This document shows positions 8,529 to 17,253 of a stretch of 64,000 nucleotides of DNA, in pieces; the first letter of the stretch is position 1, and each line of letters begins with the position of its first letter. The stretch comes from an uncultured Bacteroidota bacterium. GTDB taxonomy: Bacteria > Bacteroidota > Bacteroidia > UKL13-3. The notes beneath the pieces were generated by a model, which had not been told where the DNA came from, made no database searches, and saw only the letters and a program-made list of their open reading frames with translations. The DNA lies in NCBI GenBank assembly GCA_903910445.1, contig CAIVZR010000005.1:31004-95003 (forward strand), given 5' to 3'. A program made the translations under genes and the position numbers.

Positions 8529-10835
8529 TTATATTGATAAGATAGAATGAGCACTCAATTCTTGGTCGAGATCATTCAAAATAAAGGAAACAGGGATATC
8601 ACTCAGATTCTCAATCTGCGTTTTATTTTCAGATATATCAAATTTCAAGAGGCTGCCTCTATATCCAATTTTAAAACTATATCCCTTCCAATGCTTGGGC
8701 AGGTAGGGTTGGAAATGCATTTTGCCTTCTTTTAATCGCATTCCGGCAAACCCTTGCACAATACTGAGCCAGGTACCGGCCATACTTGTAATATGGCAGC
8801 CATCTTCGGTATCGTTATTATAGTCGTCCAAATCGAGACGGCTGGTGCGTAGGTACATTTCATACGCCTTATCATAATCACCTATTTTAGCTGCTAAAAT
8901 ACTATGAACACAAGGGCTCAATGAGCTTTCATGTACGGTGCGTTTTTCATAAAATCGGAAGTTTCGTTCTATAGTTTCCAAGTCAAAATCATCCTCGAAG
9001 AAATAGATACCTTGAAGCACATCAGCTTGTTTAATAAAGCAACTTCTTAAAATTCGATCCCAACTCCATTTTTGGTTGAGAGGGCGGTCTTTTTCAGGTA
9101 AGTCGTCCACCAATATCTGTTCTTTATCAAGATACCCTTCTTGTTGCAAGATGATTTCCGACTTCTCATCATAAGGCAAAAACATCTGTAATGCAATTTG
9201 CTCCCATTGTGCAAGTTCTTCCTCTATCTTGAAATTTGTTTTCTTAATTATTCGCTGATAATCCGATGGGGCTTTGGCCTGCAGATATTGCATTACCTCC
9301 ATCCCAAAGTTCAAACACCATGCTGCCAGATAATTGGTATACCAGTTATTATTTACATTGTTCTCGTATTCATTAGGTCCGGTTACGCCCAACATCACAT
9401 ACTTATTTTTATCCTCACTCCAATTCACGCGTTGTGCCCAGAAGCGTGCAATACCAATAACAACTTCTGCTCCTGCTTCAGCAAAATAGTTATAATCGCC
9501 AGTATATTGGGTGTAATTATAAATCGCATAGGCTATGGCTCCATTACGATGAATCTCTTCAAAGGTTATCTCCCACTCATTATGACACTCTTCTCCATTC
9601 ATTGTAACCATTGGGTAAAGTGCTGCGCCATTGGTAAACCCAAGCTTTTGGGCATTTTCAATGGCTTTATCCAATTGCTGGTATCTATAAACCAATAATT
9701 GCTTGGATACTTTTTCGGGAGCAGTACTTAAATAAAAAGGAATACAATACGCTTCTGTATCCCAATAAGTGCTGCCTCCGTATTTCTCTCCTGTAAAGCC
9801 TTTGGGCCCGATATTCAATCGGGCATCTTCTCCAGAATAAGTTTGGTTTAATTGGAAAATATTAAAACGAATTCCTTGTTGTGCTGCAATATCTCCATCA
9901 ATGGTGATATCCGACAATGCCCATTTATCGAGCCAGGCTTGCTTGTGCTCCTCGAGCATCAATTCAAATCCTTTCGATTGAATACGCTTGATATATTGCT
10001 TCGTTTGATTCAATAAGTTGGCAGGCTCATAATTCAAGCTGCTCAGGTTGGCTGCATACTTTATAACAGTATAAGTCTCGTTTTGGGTGGCTTGAATCGC
10101 ACAGTTTACTCCGGCATATTTTTCCTTTAATACCGGTTTGCCTTCCACTTTCAAATCTTCACCGTTATGAAAAATTGAAAAATTAAAACCCGTGCAAACA
10201 TCAAAATTTGTCTTGCGAGTGCTTACAGTTACATAACCCGAACTGGCACCTGCATCATTATTGATAGGGTCCCAAAATTTCTCATCATAGTTGCTATCCG
10301 AATTTTTAACATCGGCATCAGCAAAAATTTCATATTGAATCGTACCACTAAAATTAAGTGGTGTAACCGAATATTTTATTACCCCCGATTCATCATCTGC
10401 AAAACTGCAGAAGCGAATACTATCAATCTTAATTTTCTTACCACTCTGAAGTTCCACCTCGCAGGTACGATACAAGGTGCCATCCTGCATATTCAATACA
10501 CGCTTAAAATTCGACACCTTTTTTGCCAAATGCAAATCCACTTCCTCTTCGCCAATATGCAGATGTATTCCAATCCAATTACAAGCATTTAATACCTTGG
10601 CAAAATATTCAGGATATCCATTTTTCCACCAGCCCACACGAGTTTTATCAGGATAATATACGCCTGCAACATAATTTCCTTGCAATGTCTCTCCCGAAAA
10701 TTTCTCTTCAAAATTTCCTCTTTGACCCATGCGCCCATTACCTAGGCTCATCAAACTCTCAGTTACTTTATTCTCTTCTGGGTGCCATCCTTCCTCAATA
10801 ATGCACCATGGATCGTGTTGGATATAATTTTTCAT
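8529..10835 (-). CDS. Glycoside hydrolase family 65 phosphorylase, probably maltose phosphorylase
   Basis: 768 residues from the ATG at 10835, which has AGGA seven bases upstream; the ATG at 10853 has GGAG directly abutting it and is less likely. GH65 features: an N-terminal domain with SLGNGRMGQRGNFEE, a catalytic (alpha/alpha)6 barrel with YWDTEAYCIPFYL, the general-acid glutamate in TGPNEYENN near residue 486, and the phosphate-pocket segments KQADVLQG and ESSLSPCVHS. The family phosphorolyses alpha-glucobioses to beta-glucose-1-phosphate plus glucose. Maltose is the most likely substrate, but kojibiose and trehalose enzymes look alike. No transporter or phosphoglucomutase gene is adjacent. 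Confidence 0.85.
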   Translation of the reverse strand: MKNYIQHDPWCIIEEGWHPEENKVTESLMSLGNGRMGQRGNFEEKFSGETLQGNYVAGVYYPDKTRVGWWKNGYPEYFAKVLNACNWIGIHLHIGEEEVDLHLAKKVSNFKRVLNMQDGTLYRTCEVELQSGKKIKIDSIRFCSFADDESGVIKYSVTPLNFSGTIQYEIFADADVKNSDSNYDEKFWDPINNDAGASSGYVTVSTRKTNFDVCTGFNFSIFHNGEDLKVEGKPVLKEKYAGVNCAIQATQNETYTVIKYAANLSSLNYEPANLLNQTKQYIKRIQSKGFELMLEEHKQAWLDKWALSDITIDGDIAAQQGIRFNIFQLNQTYSGEDARLNIGPKGFTGEKYGGSTYWDTEAYCIPFYLSTAPEKVSKQLLVYRYQQLDKAIENAQKLGFTNGAALYPMVTMNGEECHNEWEITFEEIHRNGAIAYAIYNYTQYTGDYNYFAEAGAEVVIGIARFWAQRVNWSEDKNKYVMLGVTGPNEYENNVNNNWYTNYLAAWCLNFGMEVMQYLQAKAPSDYQRIIKKTNFKIEEELAQWEQIALQMFLPYDEKSEIILQQEGYLDKEQILVDDLPEKDRPLNQKWSWDRILRSCFIKQADVLQGIYFFEDDFDLETIERNFRFYEKRTVHESSLSPCVHSILAAKIGDYDKAYEMYLRTSRLDLDDYNNDTEDGCHITSMAGTWLSIVQGFAGMRLKEGKMHFQPYLPKHWKGYSFKIGYRGSLLKFDISENKTQIENLSDIPVSFILNDLDQELSAHSILSI

Positions 10836-10863
10836 GTGGATTCCTGCCTTCATCTCCTTTATA

Positions 10864-10871
10864 CAAAGATG
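10864..10871 (-). promoter_or_regulatory. Possible -7 promoter element for the GH65 gene
   Basis: CATCTTTG on the minus strand is one base from TAnnTTTG and lies 28 bases upstream of the chosen ATG, leaving room for the AGGA ribosome site. No convincing -33 element was seen. Confidence 0.35.
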
Positions 10872-10956
10872 AAAGGAACTGCGATTTTACGAAAAAGGAG
10901 TGAAATAAATAATGATGAATTGCGCAGAATATAAATAAAAAAGGAAAGTGTGGAAC

Positions 10957-12489
10957 TTACAGTTCTTTCACTTCATATAAATCCAATCGTCGGTCTTTCC
11001 AATTCAATACTGTACCTGTATTTCGGGTTCTCTCCAATGTTGCCAAATCTAAATCGGCGATTACTACCGTTTCTAAATTGGGACTGCACTCCCCTGCTAT
11101 CGCTTCGGGTGGAAAAGAGAAATCGCTTGGGGTATAGATGCCACTTTGGGCATAATTGATATCCATATTGTCAACCGAAGGAATGTTTCCAATGGTTCCA
11201 GCAGTGGCAACAAAAATTTGGTTTTCGGTAGCTCTTGCCTGAGCACATATTTTAACACGTAAGTAACCATGTCGTTCATCGGTGCTGAATGGCACAAACA
11301 ATATCTTAGCTCCTTTGGCAGCTGCAATGCGGGCCATTTCCGGAAACTCCACATCATAGCAAACATTGATGGCTACTTTACCGCAATCGGTATTAAACAC
11401 ATTGATTGAATTGCCCGCTTTTACGCCCCACCATTTTAATTCGTTGGTGGTGATATGAATTTTATATTGCTTTTCAAACGTTCCATCACGCTTAAACAAA
11501 TAGGAAACATTATACAAATTATCGTTCTCAATTTGCAAGTGCGTACCTGCGATAATATTGATATTATAACTCATCGATAAATGAGAAAATAATTGGATAT
11601 AATCTTCAGTGTATTTATCGAGGGAGCGAACGCTATTTTCTGGACTTATATCTTTACGTTTTTCGAAGGATAGTAATTGGGTGGTGAATAACTCTGGGAA
11701 CATCACAAAATCCGATTTGTAGTTACTTGCCACATCGGTAAAATATTCGCATTGTTGAGCAAACTCCTGGAACTTGGTAATTTTACGCAATTCGTATTGT
11801 ACACAGCAGATACGAACCTTCTTCATCATCACACTTCGCTCCCTTGTTTCGGGCATATAATCGAGGTTATTCCACTCGAGCAATAATGCATAGCCTTCAC
11901 TTTCTTTATCATCAGGCAAATAATCCTTGATTACCCTTCGAATAGAAAAATTTTGAGATAGCTGAAATGTAAGTACTGGGTCGTTGATCTTTTTATCGAG
12001 CACCCGTTTGATATAGGCTCTCACTCCAAACTTATCGGAGTATTTATGAAAATTAGGAAGGCGACCACCAATGATAATTCTGCTGCAGTTTTTCATTTCA
12101 CACAATTCTCGGCGCATTTCATAAAGTCGTCTTCCAATTTTCAATCCCTGATATTCGGGATGAACCATTACCTCAATACCATAGAGTGTATCACCATCTG
12201 GGTCATGATTGGTGATGAAGCCATTATCGGAAATCTCATTCCAGGTATGGTCTTCATCATACTCATCGAAACTCACAATCAATGAAGTGGCGGAACCTAC
12301 AATGCGTCCTTCATACACGATGATTTGCATTCCTTCTGGGAAGATATTCAATTGACTCTTGAGCATTTTAATACTCCAGGGGGCCGCATCAGGAAAGCAA
12401 ACTTTACTAAGTTCTATGATCTCTTCGAAATCATCGCTTGTGGCATTGCGCTGTATTAGCTTAGGTTTTTTAGGCGATTTGGTTTTCAT
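10957..12489 (-). CDS. GNAT acetyltransferase fused to a carbon-nitrogen hydrolase
   Basis: 510 residues in two domains. Residues about 12-185 are a GNAT domain (GIEVMVHPEYQGLKIGRRLYE is the acetyl-CoA loop). Residues about 225-510 are a nitrilase-superfamily amidase with the catalytic triad visible: glutamate in FPELFT, lysine in QYKIHIT, and cysteine in NVCYDVEFPE. This two-domain arrangement is a known family; the substrate is not established. It starts three bases after the lepB stop codon, so it is probably last in the DUF5683-dapB-lepB transcript. A cytoplasmic metabolite-repair or small-molecule amide role is plausible but unproved. Confidence 0.88.
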   Translation of the reverse strand: MKTKSPKKPKLIQRNATSDDFEEIIELSKVCFPDAAPWSIKMLKSQLNIFPEGMQIIVYEGRIVGSATSLIVSFDEYDEDHTWNEISDNGFITNHDPDGDTLYGIEVMVHPEYQGLKIGRRLYEMRRELCEMKNCSRIIIGGRLPNFHKYSDKFGVRAYIKRVLDKKINDPVLTFQLSQNFSIRRVIKDYLPDDKESEGYALLLEWNNLDYMPETRERSVMMKKVRICCVQYELRKITKFQEFAQQCEYFTDVASNYKSDFVMFPELFTTQLLSFEKRKDISPENSVRSLDKYTEDYIQLFSHLSMSYNINIIAGTHLQIENDNLYNVSYLFKRDGTFEKQYKIHITTNELKWWGVKAGNSINVFNTDCGKVAINVCYDVEFPEMARIAAAKGAKILFVPFSTDERHGYLRVKICAQARATENQIFVATAGTIGNIPSVDNMDINYAQSGIYTPSDFSFPPEAIAGECSPNLETVVIADLDLATLERTRNTGTVLNWKDRRLDLYEVKEL

Positions 12490-12491
12490 AC

Positions 12492-13892
12492 TTAATCCAT
12501 ATTATGGATGATATTGAAGAGCCTATTCCAACGAATTCTACCAAAGATACTTGGATTGTCTTTATCGTAGCTATACCAAATTATTAAAGCTTTTCCTACT
12601 ACATTTTCTTCAGGAACCATCCCCCACATACGACCATCACTTGAGTTATGGCGGTTATCACCAATCATCATATAATAATTTTGAGTGAAGGTATACGATG
12701 TGATTTCAACCCCATCAAGAAGATATTTTCCACTACTTTTTGTAAATGTGGTATGATGTTCATAATCACGAATTACTTTTTCGTAGATGGCGAAATTTTC
12801 ATCGTTCATTGGGATGGTTGCACCTGCAGCCGGGATATACATTGGTCCGAAATAATCGCGATTCCAGGTAACACTATGACTTCTAGGATAAATACTCATT
12901 CCTCCCGAACCATCTTTCTCAAATACATCCAAGCTAATAGAGTCAAGAGAAGTGATTTCATATAACTCTTTATAACGGCTAGGATTAATTTTCACATTCC
13001 ACATATTCACCAAGTCGCCTTGTGGAGTTCTTATACTACCTGCAGGCTCTAAGTCATCCACAGCAATATTGTGTTTCAATAATTGTTTGTAGCTAAATGG
13101 GAAAATAATCTCTTCTGGCCCTTGACGCGTTTGCTTTACAATCGTTTGATTGGTATAGCTTAAAATCGTTTGCGGGTTTACCCAGATATTCACTGAGTAT
13201 TGCATTTTCTTATATTCTTTTTGTGCTTCTCCATTAATGAATATCTTGCTATCCTTCAACATCAAGGTATCGCCTGGCATACCTACACAACGCTTCACAT
13301 AATTCACTTTCTTGTCCATTGGATTATGTTCATTCGCTGTAAAATCGTCATATCGTGAATCGCCTTCCACTGGAAAGTTGAACACCACAATATCGTGTCG
13401 TTTAATTTTCTCTAAAGCTGGCAAGCGATGATAACCCACTTGAGGCCATTCGCTATAAGAAGGGATATCACTTCCTGGAATTTTATTATGAATAAATGGT
13501 ATTGCCAATGGGGTCATTGGCAACCGCGCCCCATAATTACATTTGCCTACAAATAAAAAATCGTTTACCAATAAGGTTTTTTCCATCGATCCAGTTGGAA
13601 TCGTATATGCCTCAAAGAAGAAAGTACGTATGAGCGTGGCGGCAATCACAGCAAACAATATTGCGTCGGTCCATTCGCGCATTCCCGATTTTTTCTTATT
13701 CGATTTGTCCTTTGTTATATAATAGAGGCAAATCATGAGTTGCCACATGATATAAAACAAAATACTTCCTGCCGCAAAATAACCAACAGCAAAAAAGATG
13801 ATGAGTAATAAAAGGTTAACTATTGAAGTGCCCCAAAACCAACGTTTCTCCGATTGATCGAGCAGATTATAAAATTTCCAATTCCAAGCCAT
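12492..13892 (-). CDS. lepB: Signal peptidase I
   Basis: 466 residues, much longer than the E. coli enzyme. Two N-terminal membrane helices (about 21-42 and 42-60) and a third near 76-95 precede the catalytic part. The nucleophile is Ser102 in PTGSMEKTL and the general base is Lys200 in NYVKRCVGMPGDTL. The final conserved box IGDNRHNSSDGR lies near residue 420, so about 200 residues are inserted between the lysine box and the GDN box, as is common in Bacteroidota. The enzyme removes signal peptides from secreted proteins at the periplasmic face. It is 16 bases downstream of dapB. Confidence 0.95.
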   Translation of the reverse strand: MAWNWKFYNLLDQSEKRWFWGTSIVNLLLLIIFFAVGYFAAGSILFYIMWQLMICLYYITKDKSNKKKSGMREWTDAILFAVIAATLIRTFFFEAYTIPTGSMEKTLLVNDFLFVGKCNYGARLPMTPLAIPFIHNKIPGSDIPSYSEWPQVGYHRLPALEKIKRHDIVVFNFPVEGDSRYDDFTANEHNPMDKKVNYVKRCVGMPGDTLMLKDSKIFINGEAQKEYKKMQYSVNIWVNPQTILSYTNQTIVKQTRQGPEEIIFPFSYKQLLKHNIAVDDLEPAGSIRTPQGDLVNMWNVKINPSRYKELYEITSLDSISLDVFEKDGSGGMSIYPRSHSVTWNRDYFGPMYIPAAGATIPMNDENFAIYEKVIRDYEHHTTFTKSSGKYLLDGVEITSYTFTQNYYMMIGDNRHNSSDGRMWGMVPEENVVGKALIIWYSYDKDNPSIFGRIRWNRLFNIIHNMD

Positions 13893-13908
13893 ATTTGAAT
13901 TCTTCTAT

Positions 13909-14634
13909 TTAATTTATGTAATGATGAAGTACATCACGCATCGAATATACTCCTTTTTTATTCTTTAAAAATTCGGCAGCCGCTACCGCTCCTCTCGCAA
14001 ACCCTTCTCTACTGAAGGCTTCATGTATCAATTCTATCCTATCATAAGCACCTTCATATATAACTTCATGTAATCCTTTGGCGTCCCCTTCTCTGAGTGC
14101 TGTAATCATTAAACTACTCTTGTCATTCACTGAATTAGCGCTTACCAATTCCCACTGTTTCTTGGTTTCAAGTATCTCCATCAATATTTCAGCAGTAGTA
14201 ATGGCTGTTCCGCTAGGAGCATCTTTCTTTGCTGTATGATGCACTTCAGTAATCGATACATCATAATCACTCATCTTACGCATCAAACTAGCCAATGACT
14301 TATTGGCTTCCCAAAACAAATGGACTCCAATACTGAAATTAGTAGCATACAACAGCGAACCTGAATTATCTTCCGTTAGCTTTTTTATATCACTAAATTG
14401 AGCATACCATCCTGTTGATCCAACCACTACTGGCACTCCAGAATTCAGGCATTTTCTAATATTTTGTATTGCTGTTTCCGGACTGCTGCATTCTACTGCC
14501 ATTTCACAACCTGCCAAGTCATACGTTTCGGCATTGGCTTTTGTTACACGAAGCAGAATTTCGTGCCCTCTTTGAATTGCAATTTCTTCGATTGCTTTTC
14601 CTAATTTTCCATATCCTATGAGCGCTATCTTCAT
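13909..14634 (-). CDS. dapB: 4-hydroxy-tetrahydrodipicolinate reductase
   Basis: 241 residues. The N-terminal dinucleotide fold begins MKIALIGYGKLGKAIEE. The catalytic and substrate-binding motif EVHHTAKKDAPSGTA is intact. The enzyme reduces HTPA to tetrahydrodipicolinate with NAD(P)H in lysine and meso-diaminopimelate synthesis. It starts one base after the DUF5683 stop codon and is followed by lepB, an arrangement seen as a conserved cluster in Bacteroidota. Confidence 0.95.
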   Translation of the reverse strand: MKIALIGYGKLGKAIEEIAIQRGHEILLRVTKANAETYDLAGCEMAVECSSPETAIQNIRKCLNSGVPVVVGSTGWYAQFSDIKKLTEDNSGSLLYATNFSIGVHLFWEANKSLASLMRKMSDYDVSITEVHHTAKKDAPSGTAITTAEILMEILETKKQWELVSANSVNDKSSLMITALREGDAKGLHEVIYEGAYDRIELIHEAFSREGFARGAVAAAEFLKNKKGVYSMRDVLHHYIN

Positions 14635-14635
14635 T

Positions 14636-15205
14636 TTAAAATTTATATCGCATGCTTAATCCAGGATATATTTTTTGAGAATAAATATTATAATTTGGTG
14701 TGAAATGCACGCTCAAATCATCCACATTGAATTTATAGAGATGTGCATATACGTTGGCATCAATGATATTGGCAGCATATAATAACACTACTCCAATGAT
14801 ACATTGATCGCGATATTTACGAAAAGTAGAGAAGGCATTATGTAAGGCATCGGGAGAAACACCCTGAAGTTCGCTTCTTACATTGGTATTTGGATCAGCA
14901 TCGGTGAGGTATTTCCACTGGGTAAGGTAATCGTTGTAAACCCTATTATTATCGTATACAAAGAATCCCAATGCTCCCAAGCCTCCATAAACTACGGGAA
15001 CTTTCCATACCTGATGATTATAAATCTGACCTGAACCGGGCAGAATTGCTGATAAGATGGCTGCTTTTTTGGGTGAATGCACCAATGTACCTGTCTTTGC
15101 CTTCACAACATCATCTGGATTCGTCTTCAGTTGAAGGCTATCCTGTTTTTGAGCAGAAAGCAAAACGGAAAGGAAAATAAATACAATGATGGAGGTGATT
15201 CTCAC
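14636..15205 (-). CDS. DUF5683 family exported protein
   Basis: About 189 residues from GTG at 15205, which gives a compact signal peptide (RITSIIVFIFLSVLLSAQ). The same frame extends upstream to an ATG at 15304, adding 33 residues that would bury the signal peptide and overlap a consensus promoter, so the GTG is preferred. The mature part has HSPKKAAILSAILPGSGQIYNHQVWKVP, characteristic of DUF5683, followed by a hydrophobic segment (VVYGGLGALGFFVY) and another (IIGVVLLYAANIID). Function is unknown. It heads dapB-lepB, which hints at an envelope role. Confidence 0.8.
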   Translation of the reverse strand: MRITSIIVFIFLSVLLSAQKQDSLQLKTNPDDVVKAKTGTLVHSPKKAAILSAILPGSGQIYNHQVWKVPVVYGGLGALGFFVYDNNRVYNDYLTQWKYLTDADPNTNVRSELQGVSPDALHNAFSTFRKYRDQCIIGVVLLYAANIIDANVYAHLYKFNVDDLSVHFTPNYNIYSQKIYPGLSMRYKF

Positions 15206-15209
15206 CGTG

Positions 15210-15240
15210 CAAATATAATATTTGAATAGTGAGTTTCCAA
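15210..15240 (-). promoter_or_regulatory. Promoter for DUF5683-dapB-lepB
   Basis: TATATTTG (15217-15210, minus strand) is a perfect TAnnTTTG -7 element, with TTGG 19 bases upstream as -33. The four bases CACG separate it from the GTG start at 15205, predicting a leaderless mRNA. It gives this operon a promoter separate from parAB. Confidence 0.65.
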
Positions 15241-15317
15241 TGTATTCTGATTTATTCAATTTCGTATGGAAGCCACGGTATTTGGCTATCCATTTAAAAT
15301 TCAACCCAAAAAATTGA

Positions 15318-16217
15318 TTAACTCTGTAATAGATTCATCAAACGCTCAAATTCACTTTCGCTATTGAATTTAATAATCACTTCACCCTTTCCAATTGCTT
15401 TGGCTTTAATATTCACCGGCAATTGATAATGATTGGTAAGCTGTCCTTGAATGGTTTCAAAATGTTTGATATAATCGGAATTCAAGGCATTTGCGTTTTT
15501 TGATGCAGGCTTCGGATCCGATTCATTCACTTGTTTTACCAGACTTTCAATAGAGCGTACTGAAAGATTTTCACGCAAGAGGTCTTCATATAAACGCAAT
15601 TGCTCATTGGGGTCGGTTACCGCTAGCAATGCACGGGCATGTCCCATACTCAATTTACCATCGCGCAATCCTATTTGAATTTCGGTAGGCAATTTCAACA
15701 AACGCAAGTAGTTATTTACTGTTGTTCTATCTTTTCCTACGCGATCGCCCAATTCTTCCTGCTTCAAGCTGCATTCGTCGATCAAGCGCTTATAACTCAA
15801 TGCCACTTCCATTGGATTTAAATTCTCGCGTTGTACGTTTTCAATGATAGCCATCTCAAGCATGTCCTGATCTTTGGCTACTCGTACATATCCTGGTACT
15901 TCATTCAAACCTGCGAGGATACTTGCTCTTACACGACGCTCACCAGAGATTATTTGAAATTTTTCAATTCCAACTTTCCTTACTGTAATTGGCTGAATGA
16001 TTCCATGCAACTTAATTGACTCCGATAATTCGTTTAAAGCTTGCTTTTCAAATTCGGTTCTCGGTTGGAATGGGTTGGCTTCAATCTGACTTAAGGGTAT
16101 CATAGAAATAGAACCCACCATACGAGATGGATGTTCCTTATTCATGATATCTGATCCATGATCTTGTAATAAAGCACTAAGACCTCTTCCCAATGCTGGC
16201 TTTTTTATCGTTGACAT
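15318..16217 (-). CDS. parB: Chromosome-partitioning protein ParB
   Basis: 299 residues. The N-terminal KPALGRGLSALL motif is typical of chromosomal ParB. The CTPase/nuclease-like domain has NPFQPR and SGERRVRAS motifs, followed by ENVQRENLNPMEVA and the parS-binding helix-turn-helix with VGKDRTTVNNYLRLLKLP. The C-terminal dimerisation region is about 260-299. ParB binds parS, spreads and loads SMC near the origin. It lies 38 bases downstream of parA. Confidence 0.95.
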   Translation of the reverse strand: MSTIKKPALGRGLSALLQDHGSDIMNKEHPSRMVGSISMIPLSQIEANPFQPRTEFEKQALNELSESIKLHGIIQPITVRKVGIEKFQIISGERRVRASILAGLNEVPGYVRVAKDQDMLEMAIIENVQRENLNPMEVALSYKRLIDECSLKQEELGDRVGKDRTTVNNYLRLLKLPTEIQIGLRDGKLSMGHARALLAVTDPNEQLRLYEDLLRENLSVRSIESLVKQVNESDPKPASKNANALNSDYIKHFETIQGQLTNHYQLPVNIKAKAIGKGEVIIKFNSESEFERLMNLLQS

Positions 16218-16255
16218 ATTTATCTAATGTTTATTGTAATTTAAATTATTTCCTA

Positions 16256-17065
16256 TTACTCTTCAATTTCAATTCTTCTATCCTTGTTAGGAATGAGTGT
16301 CATATTATTTTTCTGTAAAATTTCACGAGCCAAATTCATGTAGTTAATGGTACCCTTGCTTTCGGCATCGTGATTTATTACTGGAACTCCGAAGCTAGGT
16401 GCCTCACTAAGCTTGGTATTGCGTGAGATGATGGTATCGAATACCAAATCTTGGAAATGTGTTTTCACTTCTTCAACCACCTGGTTGCTTAAGCGCAAAC
16501 GCGAATCGTACATGGTGAGGAGAATTCCTTCAATATCCAATTCTTGATTTAAATTGGTTTGAATAATTTTAACGGTATTCAAGAGCTTTCCTAAGCCTTC
16601 CAATGCAAAATACTCGCATTGAACAGGGATGAGCACCGAATCAGATGCTGTTAAAGCATTGGTAGTAATTAATCCCAAACTTGGAGAACAGTCGATAATA
16701 ATAAAATCGTACTTATTACGAACCTTCTCTAATAGCTTACGCATTAATTTCTCTCTGCCCGAAAGCTCAATCAATTCTAACTCCGCTCCTACTAGGTCGA
16801 TATTACTTGGTAATAGGTAAAGATTATCAAAATCGCTTTCGATAATAATCTCTTTGGCTTCATTCCCGTTGATTAAACACTCGTATAAACCAGTTTTAAT
16901 TATCCGTGGATCGAATCCTAAACCTGAAGTACTATTTGCTTGCGGGTCGGCGTCGACCAATAAGGTTTTATACTCCAACGCCGCAAAACTTGCAGCTAAA
17001 TTAATTGCTGTAGTGGTTTTTCCCACTCCCCCTTTCTGATTGGCTATGCTTATAATCTTTCCCAT
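16256..17065 (-). CDS. parA: Chromosome-partitioning ATPase ParA (Soj-like)
   Basis: 269 residues. The deviant Walker A box KGGVGKTTT is at 11-19, VDADPQANST follows near 38, and IIDCSPSLG is the Walker B region. There is no N-terminal DNA-binding extension, so this is the chromosomal Soj type. ATP-dependent DNA binding by ParA moves ParB-parS complexes. Upstream (17066-17253) lies a 188-base gap with parS-like half-sites and a DnaA box but no recognisable TAnnTTTG promoter, so its control may be unusual. Confidence 0.95.
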   Translation of the reverse strand: MGKIISIANQKGGVGKTTTAINLAASFAALEYKTLLVDADPQANSTSGLGFDPRIIKTGLYECLINGNEAKEIIIESDFDNLYLLPSNIDLVGAELELIELSGREKLMRKLLEKVRNKYDFIIIDCSPSLGLITTNALTASDSVLIPVQCEYFALEGLGKLLNTVKIIQTNLNQELDIEGILLTMYDSRLRLSNQVVEEVKTHFQDLVFDTIISRNTKLSEAPSFGVPVINHDAESKGTINYMNLAREILQKNNMTLIPNKDRRIEIEE

Positions 17066-17098
17066 GCTAAAAAATCACTTTATATCTTTAACTTTTAT

Positions 17099-17128
17099 CG
17101 TGAAACATTCGAAAATAGGTGTTTCACG
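17099..17128. promoter_or_regulatory. Inverted parS-like half-sites upstream of parA
   Basis: CGTGAAACA (17099-17107) and TGTTTCACG (17120-17128) form a perfect 9-base inverted repeat with a 12-base spacer. Each arm equals one half of the bacterial parS consensus TGTTTCACGTGAAACA, but the halves are everted. There is no T-run, so it is not a terminator. A ParB-bound operator for parAB is the natural guess. Confidence 0.5.
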
Positions 17129-17209
17129 CTTGCTAAATGGGTTAATATCAGCTACTCTTGGGAATGCCTAGAGCCATAAGGGTTTTTGTTTTTAACATAT
17201 AAACATCCA

Positions 17210-17218
17210 TGTGGATAA
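17210..17218 (-). promoter_or_regulatory. Consensus DnaA box
   Basis: TTATCCACA on the minus strand (TGTGGATAA on plus) exactly matches the high-affinity DnaA box. It lies in the 188-base gap upstream of parA. Only one box was seen there, so it does not by itself define an origin. Confidence 0.4.
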
Positions 17219-17253
17219 GTGTTGTTTTTACCCTTGATGATGCCTGTTTAACC

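Noticed and set aside
15206..15304. A 33-codon N-terminal extension of the DUF5683 gene starting at ATG 15304.
   Set aside because: It would bury the signal peptide and overlap a consensus promoter; the GTG at 15205 is a better start.
17099..17128. Reading the inverted repeat upstream of parA as a transcription terminator.
   Set aside because: There is no T-run on either side and the arms equal parS half-sites.
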